This document shows positions 1 through 5,538 of a DNA stretch of 5,538 nt, in pieces (positions within the stretch are counted from its first letter, which is position 1; each line of letters opens with the position of its first letter). The notes beneath the pieces were generated by a model. The model saw only the letters and a list, made by a program, of their open reading frames with translations. It was not told where the DNA came from and ran no database searches. The stretch spans positions 1-5,538 of the forward strand of contig JAKDLE010000232.1 of NCBI GenBank assembly GCA_030453005.1, in the 5' to 3' direction. The position numbers and the translations under genes were made by a program. Origin of the DNA: Pseudonocardia sp. GTDB lineage: Bacteria > Actinomycetota > Actinomycetes > Mycobacteriales > Pseudonocardiaceae.

Positions 1-78
1 ACCATGCTGATGAGGCTCCCGTGCAACCGGGGTGCCGGCGCCGATGCCGAGAAGGCCATCGAGCGGCTGCGCCGCTGA
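1..78 (+). CDS. C-terminal end of an unidentified gene (5' truncated by the window edge)
   Basis: Frame 1 is open from the window edge to a TGA at 76-78, giving 25 residues that end in a charged helix-like stretch (ADAEKAIERLRR). Nearly every third codon position is G or C, as in the neighbouring genes, which supports real coding. There is nothing to match to a family, so no function is offered. It would run convergently to the minus-strand cluster, with its stop only 2 nt from the stop of the CstB-like gene. The frame has in-frame ATGs at 4-6 and 10-12, but no ribosome binding site can be judged so close to the edge, and a gene of only 22-24 codons is less likely than the tail of a longer one. 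In G+C-rich DNA a 78-base open frame can also occur by chance, hence the modest confidence. Confidence 0.45.
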   Translation, partial: TMLMRLPCNRGAGADAEKAIERLRR

Positions 79-80
79 GC

Positions 81-1484
81 TCAGGCGGGCGTGACGCGGA
101 TGACGGGCCGCGAGCCGTCGTCCCAGGCCGCGAAGCCGCCGATCAGGTCGGACACGTCGGCGAACCCGCGCGCCCGCAGCGCGGACGCGGCGATCGACGA
201 TCGGTAGCCGCCCGCGCAGAACACGATCGTCGGACTCGCGGGGTCGAACTGCGCCACCCGTCCGACGAGCTCGGGCAGGGGCACGAGGTCCGCCCCCGGG
301 ACGGTGCCGCTGACCCGCACCTCGCCCGGCCCGCGCACGTCGATGAGCTGGACGTCGGCGGGTGCGGCGACGACCTGCCCGGCGGTCAGCCTGCTGGCGG
401 GCGTCAGGTGCTCCGCGGTGACGCCCGCCGCGCCACCCGTGAGGTGCCCCACGACCCGGTCGAAACCGATCCGGGCCAGCCGGTTGCGCGCCTCGATCTC
501 GGTGCCCGGGTCGCTGACCAGCACGATGTCGTCGCCCGCGGCGAGAACCTCCCCGGTCATCTCGGCGAACCGCCCGCCGAGGCCGACGTTGACCGAGCCG
601 TGCAGGTGCCCGGTGGCGAAGTCCTGGGGGTCGCGGGTGTCGAGCAGCACGGCGCCACCGGCCTGCGCGGCGAGCGCCTCGGCCTCCGACAGCGCCGGTA
701 CCGGCTGCGTCTCGTCGAGGGTGGGTCGCTGCTGGCGGTTGCGCACCGAGGCGTAGGCGAAGTACATCGGCGCGGTGCTCTGGCCCTCGCAGACCGCGGC
801 GACGAAGTCGTCCTCGGCCATCGGGGCGAGCGCGTAGTTGGTGCGGCGCTGCTCGCCGACCGTGCTGGTGGTCTCGGTCGAGAGGTTCTTGCCGCACGCC
901 GAGCCCGCGCCGTGCGCCGGGTAGACGCCGGTGGCGTCGGGCAGGGTCAGCAGCTTCTCGCGGGTCGAGCGGAACATCGCCCTGGCCAGCTCGTCGGCCG
1001 ACCAGCCGTTCGCGCCGAGCAGGTCGGGACGGCCCACGTCGCCGATGAACAGGGTGTCCCCGGTGAGCACCCCGAAGGGGACCTCGTCGCCCGCGGCCGC
1101 CCGCACCACGATGCAGATCGACTCCGGGGTGTGGCCCGGGGTGTGCCGGATCTCCAGCTCGACCTCGCCGAGTGAGATGCGCTCGCCGTCGCCGAGCCGG
1201 TCGATCTCGAACTCCACCTGCGCGGCCGAGCCGTAGCCGATCCGGGCGCCGGTGGCCGCGGCCAGCTCCAGGTGCCCGGACAGGAAGTCGGCGTGCACGT
1301 GGGTCTCCAGGACCCGCTCGATGCGCAGGCCGTGCGCCTGCGCGTCGGCGAGGTACTCGCCGACGTCGCGCTGCGGGTCGACCACCACCGCGCGCCCGGT
1401 GGCCCGGTCCCCGACCAGGTAGGAGGCCTGCGAGAGGCAGCCGAGGTAGTACTGCTTGAAGACGAGTGCGCCCGTGCCGTCCAT
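81..1484 (-). CDS. CstB-like persulfide dioxygenase/sulfurtransferase (MBL fold plus two rhodanese domains)
   Basis: This 467-residue, probably cytoplasmic protein has three domains. Residues about 8-245 are a metallo-beta-lactamase fold of the ETHE1/CstB type, with H62-x-H64-x-D66-x4-H71, H118 (HTPGHT), D143 (TGDTLFIGD) and H191 (YPAHGAG). By homology H62, H118 and D143 should bind the single Fe(II) of persulfide dioxygenases. Residues about 265-350 are a rhodanese fold that has lost its catalytic cysteine (VSDPGTE at 323-329). Residues about 365-465 are a rhodanese with an intact loop, C423-AGGYRS. This order matches Staphylococcus CstB (about 444 residues), which oxidises thiol persulfide to sulfite and transfers sulfane sulfur to yield thiosulfate. 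The native thiol here is unknown; mycothiol or CoA persulfide would suit an actinomycete (inference). The ATG at 1484 is chosen because GGAGGA lies 4 nt upstream and the family motif QYYLGCLSQASYL follows within ten residues. An in-frame ATG at 1529 would add 15 unconserved residues and overlap the upstream gene. No signal peptide or membrane segment is seen. A plain glyoxalase-II-like hydrolase fused to rhodaneses is the alternative. Confidence 0.9.
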   Translation of the reverse strand: MDGTGALVFKQYYLGCLSQASYLVGDRATGRAVVVDPQRDVGEYLADAQAHGLRIERVLETHVHADFLSGHLELAAATGARIGYGSAAQVEFEIDRLGDGERISLGEVELEIRHTPGHTPESICIVVRAAAGDEVPFGVLTGDTLFIGDVGRPDLLGANGWSADELARAMFRSTREKLLTLPDATGVYPAHGAGSACGKNLSTETTSTVGEQRRTNYALAPMAEDDFVAAVCEGQSTAPMYFAYASVRNRQQRPTLDETQPVPALSEAEALAAQAGGAVLLDTRDPQDFATGHLHGSVNVGLGGRFAEMTGEVLAAGDDIVLVSDPGTEIEARNRLARIGFDRVVGHLTGGAAGVTAEHLTPASRLTAGQVVAAPADVQLIDVRGPGEVRVSGTVPGADLVPLPELVGRVAQFDPASPTIVFCAGGYRSSIAASALRARGFADVSDLIGGFAAWDDGSRPVIRVTPA

Positions 1485-1488
1485 CCGA

Positions 1489-1494
1489 TCCTCC
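1489..1494 (-). promoter_or_regulatory. Ribosome binding site of the CstB-like gene
   Basis: The minus strand reads GGAGGA, then TCGG, then ATG at 1484. This is a near-perfect Shine-Dalgarno sequence at workable spacing, and it decides the start in favour of 1484 over the in-frame ATG at 1529. It lies in the 28-nt gap (1485-1512) after the Mrp stop. That gap is too short for a likely separate promoter, so the gene probably shares a transcript with mrp but initiates translation independently. Confidence 0.8.
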
Positions 1495-1512
1495 GATGTC
1501 GCAGGAGTATGC

Positions 1513-2673
1513 TCACATTGACCGTACATCTGGATTCGGTGCTGGTCGAGCCACCACGGACAGCGGCAGCGCCCGCCCGGCCAGCGTGCGCTGCGGGGTG
1601 GGCAGTGCCGTGGCGATCCGGGCCAGCTCCCGCGCCGACGCCGAATCGGGTGCGTCCACCACGACCGGGACGCCGCGGTCGCCCGCCTCGCGCAGCTCGA
1701 CGTCGAGGGGCACCTGCCCCAGCAGCGGGGCCCCGGCCGCCTGCGCGAGCACCGACCCGCCGCCGGTGCCGAAGATCGCGGTGTGCTCGCCGCAGCTCCC
1801 GCAGACCGCGGCCGTCATGTTCTCGATGACCCCGGCCAGCGGCACGCCCAGCTCGGCCGCCATCCGCGCGACCCTGGCGGCGACGACCGTGGCCGTGGTC
1901 TGCGGGGTGGTCACCGCGAGCAGCGTGGTGTCGGGCAGGAACTCCAGCAGCGACAAGGTGGCGTCGCCGGTGCCCGGCGGCAGGTCGACGAGTAGCGCGT
2001 CGAGCCGGCCCCAGTAGGTGTCGGTGACGAACTGCTGCAGGGCCTTGTGCAGCATCGGGCCCCGCCAGATCACCGGCCGCTCCTCGTCGACGAAGAAACC
2101 GATCGACATGAGCCCCACGCCGTGGGCAGGCACCGGCAGCATCAGCTCGCCGAGCACCACCGGGTTGCGCCGCACCCCGAACAGCTGGGGCATCGAGTAG
2201 CCCCAGACGTCGGCGTCCAGGACGCCGACCCGCTTGCCCTGCGCCGCGAGGGCCACCGCGAGGTTGGCGGTGACGGTGCTCTTGCCGACCCCGCCCTTGC
2301 CGCTGGCGATGGCGTAGACGCGGGTGCCACCGATCCCGAGGGCGGCGGTGAGCGGCGGCGCGGCCTGTTTGAGCCGGTCGGCGAACTCGGCCCGCTCGCG
2401 CGGGGCCATCGCGGTGAACGCGACCTCGACGTCGCGGACCCCCGCTTCGACGGAGACGACGGTGGTGACCGCGTGCCGGAGCTCGTCGACCAGCGGGCAG
2501 GACGCCGTGGTGAGCCGCACCCCGACGCGGACGTGCCCGCGCCGGGCGGTGATCTCGCCGAGCATGCCCAGCTCGGCCAGCGGCCTGCCGATCTCCGGGT
2601 CATGCACCGCGCCCAGTGCGGTGCGGACGCGATCGAGGTCGACCTCCGGGCGGCGTGCGGCGAGGAGGCTCAC
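1513..2673 (-). CDS. mrp: Mrp/ApbC (NBP35-type) Fe-S cluster carrier P-loop ATPase
   Basis: This 386-residue cytoplasmic protein belongs to the MinD/Mrp P-loop family, which binds and transfers [4Fe-4S] clusters to apoproteins. Residues about 12-90 form a MIP18/DUF59 domain with the HDPEIG motif (24-29) and the conserved cysteine C59 in TTASCP. Residues about 115-355 form the ATPase: deviant Walker A SGKGGVGKST at 124-133 with signature lysine K126, switch I DADVWG at 153-158, Walker B LLVDLPPGTGD ending near 237 with D230, and IENM at 283-286. C291-x2-C294 is the pair that holds the cluster at the dimer interface. Length and domain order are typical of bacterial Mrp. A tail of about 30 residues past the fold (357-386) shows no motif. 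The start is GTG at 2671-2673, overlapping the TGA of the Mo-enzyme gene by 4 nt; no clear Shine-Dalgarno precedes it, so translation is probably coupled. In this position it may mature the Fe-S site of the Mo enzyme (inference), but it could equally be the cell's general Mrp. Confidence 0.93.
   Translation of the reverse strand: MSLLAARRPEVDLDRVRTALGAVHDPEIGRPLAELGMLGEITARRGHVRVGVRLTTASCPLVDELRHAVTTVVSVEAGVRDVEVAFTAMAPRERAEFADRLKQAAPPLTAALGIGGTRVYAIASGKGGVGKSTVTANLAVALAAQGKRVGVLDADVWGYSMPQLFGVRRNPVVLGELMLPVPAHGVGLMSIGFFVDEERPVIWRGPMLHKALQQFVTDTYWGRLDALLVDLPPGTGDATLSLLEFLPDTTLLAVTTPQTTATVVAARVARMAAELGVPLAGVIENMTAAVCGSCGEHTAIFGTGGGSVLAQAAGAPLLGQVPLDVELREAGDRGVPVVVDAPDSASARELARIATALPTPQRTLAGRALPLSVVARPAPNPDVRSM
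2670..2673 (-). other. 4-nt stop/start overlap (GTGA) coupling the Mo-enzyme gene to mrp
   Basis: The minus strand reads GTGA: GTG starts mrp and TGA ends the oxidoreductase gene, in a different frame. The roughly 20 bases upstream contain no convincing Shine-Dalgarno, which favours translation of mrp by terminating ribosomes. The arrangement implies one mRNA and linked expression of the two proteins. Confidence 0.85.
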
Positions 2674-5519
2674 GACGCCGTCTCAGGGTCGACCCGGAAC
2701 GCGCGGCGGCGCGGCTTGACCGGGCGCATGAGGAACTCGGGCCTGCGCTGGCCGCCGGGGCCGAGCATCGGGCGGGTCCTGGCCAGCCACTCCCGGTAGA
2801 CCACCATCGACCGGGCGGTGTCGACGTAGACGTCGCCGTACTGGTCGTCGGCGTGCGCGGGCTCCATCCGCACCTTCTGCAACCAGCACTGCTGGCCCGA
2901 CCAGGGGTCGGGCTGCACGGCGAACGCGAGGTTCTGGTGCACGCCGGGGTCCTTCCACCAGATCCGCTCCGAGTCCGGATCGGAGGAGGAGAACGGCGCG
3001 ATGCCGCCCCGGTAGCGCAGCCGGTAGGTGTCGGGCCCGTCCGGGTGCGTGATGTCCACCAGCCCCTGCGACCAGCGGCTGCCCTGGGTGTCGTGCAGGC
3101 GCCAGCGGCCCATGTGGTGGCTCAGCGCGCAGACCCCGGGCCGGATGCCCTCGGTGACCCAGACCCGGGCCACCAGGTAGCCGATCGAGGTGGTGAGCCG
3201 GACCAGGTCGCCGGTGCCCACGCCGTGCCGGGCCGCGTCGACGGAGTTGAGCCACATCGGGTGGGTGTTGGAGATCTCGTTGAGGTACTTCGCGTTGCCC
3301 GAGCGGGTGTGCACCAGCGTGGGCAGCCGGAACGTCGGGACGAGTACGAGGTCGCCTGCGTCGAGGTCGATCTCCGAGGCGGCCACGTGCGAGCGGATGT
3401 AGCCCGGGGTGGCGTGCTCGGGCCAGCCCCAGTCGCGCATCGTGGGGGAGTAGACCTCCAGCTTGCGCGACGGGGTCAGCCAGCCCGCGGTGACGGTGCC
3501 GTCGTCGTGGCGCACGCCGACGGCGCCGGCCTCGCCGATCAGCGGCGGGACGGAGTCGAGGTCGGTGGGCTTGCGGAGCACGCCGTCGGAGTCGGCTACC
3601 GCGTTCTCCAGCTCGGCGGCGGTGAGCGGGCGCTCGTCCTGGCGGTAGAGCTTGTCGGCCACCTCGACGACGCCGTAGCGGCGCATGTACGCCAACGGCG
3701 TGAGCCCCTCGTCGTCGGCCTTCTCCACCAGGCCCGGCACCCGGTTCTCGAAGATCCACCGGTAGTACTCGTCGACGGTGACCTTCTCGCCGGGCCGGTA
3801 CGGGGACTCGAAGTGGCGGCGGATGCCCATGGAGCCGTCCGGGTCGATGCGCCAGGACAGCTCGATCCAGAGCTCGTTCTCCTCCCACACCTCGCCGGGG
3901 TTGGCGTCGCGGGTGTCGGTGACGGGCATGCCCAGCTTCTCCATCGCGACCCGGCGCACCGGCTGGCGGAAGCCCAGCCACTTGCCGGCGTGGGTCTCGT
4001 AGGACTGGGTGTCGTGCCGCTCGGTGGAGTGCCCCATCGGGAGCACGTAGTCGGCGAACTCGGCGGTCTCCGACCAGGTCGGGGTCAGCGCCACGTGCAG
4101 GCTCACCTGGTCGGGGTCGGTGAGCGCCTTCATCCAGGTGAACCCGTCGGGGTAGGTCCAGATCGGGTTGAACACCCGGGAGAAGTAGACGTCGATCCGG
4201 CCGCGGCCCTCGGCCAGGAAATGCGGCAGCAGGATCGACATCTCGTTGCACGACAGCGGGTACTCGGCCGGCCAGGCCAGCTCGTTCCAGTGGGCGTGCG
4301 CGGGCACGTCGGGGCCGTGCGGGATGAACTTGTTCCAGCCGTTGGGCGCCGTGCCACCCACGCCGCCGATCGACCCGGTCAGCGCCAGCACGAACCACAT
4401 GCTGCGGGCGACCTGCCAGCCACCGAGGTTGCCCGCCGCGGCCGAGCGCCAGATGTGCGCGGCGAGCCTGCCGTCGCAGTCGGCGACCAGGCGCGCCACC
4501 TCCTCGATCCGGTCGGCAGGCACCTGGCACTCGGCGGCGGCGAACTCGAAGGTGAACTCGGCGTAGTCGGCCTCCAGGCGGTCCAGGAACGCGGCGAACG
4601 TGGGTTCGGCATCCGGATGCAGCTCCCGCAGGTAGACCTCCCAGGTGAACCAGCGGCGCAGGTAGTGCTCGTCGATCCGGCGGGTGCGCAGCAGGTAGGA
4701 CGCGATCGCCAGCAGCATCGCGGCCTCGCTGCCCGGCCAGGGCGCGAGCCACACGTCCGCGTGCGACGCGGTGTTCGACATCCGGGGGTCGACGACGACC
4801 AGCCTCGCCCCGGACTGCTTGCCCTCCATGATCCGCTGGGCGTGCGGGTTGAAGTAGTGCCCGGTCTCCAGGTGCGACGAGAACAGCAGGATGACCTTCG
4901 CGTTCGCGTGGTCGGGGGAGGGACGGTCGAAGCCGCCCCACAGCGTCTGCCCGAACCGGGCCCCCGACGAGCACACCTGCGTGTGGCTGTTGTGCCCGTC
5001 CACGCCCCACGCCTGCAGCACCCGTTCGGCGAAGCCGTCCTCGCCGGGGCGCCCGACGTGGTAGGTCACCTCCTCGCCGCGGCCCTCGGTGATCGCGGTC
5101 CGGATCCGGCCCGCGATGTCGTCGAGCGCTGTGTCCCAGCTGACCCGCTCCCACCCGCCGCCGCCGCGCTCGCCTTTGCGGCGCAGCGGGTACAGCACCC
5201 GCTCGGGATCGTTGACCTGGTTGATCGTGGCCGGCCCCTTGGCGCAGTTGCGGCCCCGCGAGCCGGGGTGCGCCGGGTTGCCCTCGACCTTCTTGACCGA
5301 CAGGTCGTCCTTGTCGACGTAGGCCAGCAGCCCACAGGCCGACTCGCAGTTGAAACAGGTGGTGGGCACCAACATGTAGGAGTGCGGCACCTTGCGCGGG
5401 TGCGCCTTGGCGTCGTACTCGACGTGGTTGTCCCACTCCGAGACCGGCGGGTAGTTGCGCAGGTGCTCGTGGGTGCGGGCGCCGGGGAGCGGGTGCCCGA
5501 CGGCCAGTGGTACCTGCAC
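2670..5519 (-). CDS. Molybdopterin (Mo-bisPGD) oxidoreductase, catalytic subunit, substrate unassigned
   Basis: This 949-residue protein belongs to the DMSO-reductase (CISM) superfamily. An N-terminal [4Fe-4S] site is formed by C55-x2-C58-x3-C62-x29-C92, followed by K94 (NCAKG), the usual electron-relay lysine. The Molybdopterin domain spans about residues 100-545. C183, in NSHTQVCSSGAR, sits where this superfamily places its Mo ligand, which puts the enzyme on the cysteine-ligated side (PhsA/PsrA, NapA, formate dehydrogenase) and not with arsenite oxidase or DMSO reductase. Cofactor-binding segments include VVVDPRMSNTASHAD (about 241-255), LTPTWSETAEFADYVLP (478-494) and the C-terminal dinucleotide-binding domain (about 705-835, with HTRSGNAKYLNEIS). 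A sulfur oxyanion or polysulfide substrate is favoured only by the CstB-like neighbour. No twin-arginine signal or membrane segment is visible, so it looks cytoplasmic, unlike PhsA/PsrA. The start is the GTG at 5519, but the frame remains open to the window edge (six more codons) without a clear ribosome binding site, so the true start may lie outside. Those extra codons have weaker third-position G/C bias, and another frame has a TGA at 5531-5533 that could end an upstream gene. Confidence 0.9.
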   Translation of the reverse strand: MQVPLAVGHPLPGARTHEHLRNYPPVSEWDNHVEYDAKAHPRKVPHSYMLVPTTCFNCESACGLLAYVDKDDLSVKKVEGNPAHPGSRGRNCAKGPATINQVNDPERVLYPLRRKGERGGGGWERVSWDTALDDIAGRIRTAITEGRGEEVTYHVGRPGEDGFAERVLQAWGVDGHNSHTQVCSSGARFGQTLWGGFDRPSPDHANAKVILLFSSHLETGHYFNPHAQRIMEGKQSGARLVVVDPRMSNTASHADVWLAPWPGSEAAMLLAIASYLLRTRRIDEHYLRRWFTWEVYLRELHPDAEPTFAAFLDRLEADYAEFTFEFAAAECQVPADRIEEVARLVADCDGRLAAHIWRSAAAGNLGGWQVARSMWFVLALTGSIGGVGGTAPNGWNKFIPHGPDVPAHAHWNELAWPAEYPLSCNEMSILLPHFLAEGRGRIDVYFSRVFNPIWTYPDGFTWMKALTDPDQVSLHVALTPTWSETAEFADYVLPMGHSTERHDTQSYETHAGKWLGFRQPVRRVAMEKLGMPVTDTRDANPGEVWEENELWIELSWRIDPDGSMGIRRHFESPYRPGEKVTVDEYYRWIFENRVPGLVEKADDEGLTPLAYMRRYGVVEVADKLYRQDERPLTAAELENAVADSDGVLRKPTDLDSVPPLIGEAGAVGVRHDDGTVTAGWLTPSRKLEVYSPTMRDWGWPEHATPGYIRSHVAASEIDLDAGDLVLVPTFRLPTLVHTRSGNAKYLNEISNTHPMWLNSVDAARHGVGTGDLVRLTTSIGYLVARVWVTEGIRPGVCALSHHMGRWRLHDTQGSRWSQGLVDITHPDGPDTYRLRYRGGIAPFSSSDPDSERIWWKDPGVHQNLAFAVQPDPWSGQQCWLQKVRMEPAHADDQYGDVYVDTARSMVVYREWLARTRPMLGPGGQRRPEFLMRPVKPRRRAFRVDPETAS

Positions 5520-5538
5520 CTGTTCGACGTCAAGCAGC

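Noticed and set aside
69..90. Possible intrinsic terminator at the convergent junction
   Set aside because: Only a weak 4-bp stem (CGCC with GGCG) can be drawn around the stop codons, and no run of T follows on either strand.
21..1175. 384-codon plus-strand open frame antisense to the CstB-like gene
   Set aside because: Its product is low-complexity R/G/A/V-rich with no recognisable motif, and the opposite strand encodes an unmistakable MBL-rhodanese protein. Long antisense frames are expected in DNA this rich in G+C.
1485..1529. Upstream ATG at 1529 as the start of the CstB-like protein
   Set aside because: It would overlap the end of mrp by 17 nt and add 15 residues not expected in the family. 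The ATG at 1484 has a strong GGAGGA site.
2686..2695. 10-bp perfect palindrome GGGTCGACCC shortly before the mrp start
   Set aside because: It lies in codons near the end of the Mo-enzyme gene and has no spaced half-sites or promoter elements. A chance palindrome in G+C-rich sequence is more likely than an operator.
2683..5436. Very long second minus-strand frame (about 917 codons) inside the Mo-enzyme gene
   Set aside because: It is an out-of-frame shadow: the composition is extreme (R, A, P, G) and there are no domain motifs, while the real frame carries all cluster and cofactor residues. Its length comes from the scarcity of stops at high G+C.
1..5538. CRISPR arrays, tRNA or rRNA genes, insertion-sequence ends, phage attachment sites
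   Set aside because: No spaced direct repeats, tRNA-like cloverleaf, transposase motifs or terminal inverted repeats were seen, and coding sequence fills essentially the whole window.

Overview
The window is about 70% G+C with a strong G/C bias at third codon positions. That, together with the dense gene packing, suggests an actinomycete (Pseudonocardia or Amycolatopsis type), although the order and genus are inference. Almost the whole window is one minus-strand transcription unit of three genes, read from right to left. There is no gene-free stretch longer than 30 bases apart from the extreme right edge.

Layout in transcription order: (1) 5519 to 2670 encodes a 949-residue molybdopterin oxidoreductase of the DMSO-reductase superfamily, with one [4Fe-4S] site and a probable cysteine Mo ligand. 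(2) 2673 to 1513 encodes an Mrp/ApbC-type P-loop ATPase with an N-terminal MIP18 (DUF59) domain; its GTG start overlaps the previous stop by 4 nt. (3) 1484 to 81 encodes a three-domain protein (metallo-beta-lactamase, degenerate rhodanese, active-type rhodanese) with the architecture of the CstB persulfide dioxygenase/sulfurtransferase. It follows a 28-nt gap that carries a good ribosome binding site. At the far left, a short plus-strand frame (1 to 78) is probably the last 25 codons of a convergent gene, whose stop lies 2 nt from that of gene 3.

Working model (inference): the cluster handles inorganic or low-molecular-weight sulfur. The CstB-like protein would oxidise thiol persulfides and exchange sulfane sulfur with sulfite or thiosulfate. 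The Mo enzyme resembles the thiosulfate/polysulfide reductase-NapA-formate dehydrogenase side of its superfamily and may act on a related sulfur compound. Mrp could supply Fe-S clusters, for example the cluster of the Mo enzyme. No electron-transfer partner (ferredoxin-like or NrfD-like subunit) is visible; if there is one it would lie to the right of the window. The substrate of the Mo enzyme cannot be fixed from sequence alone.
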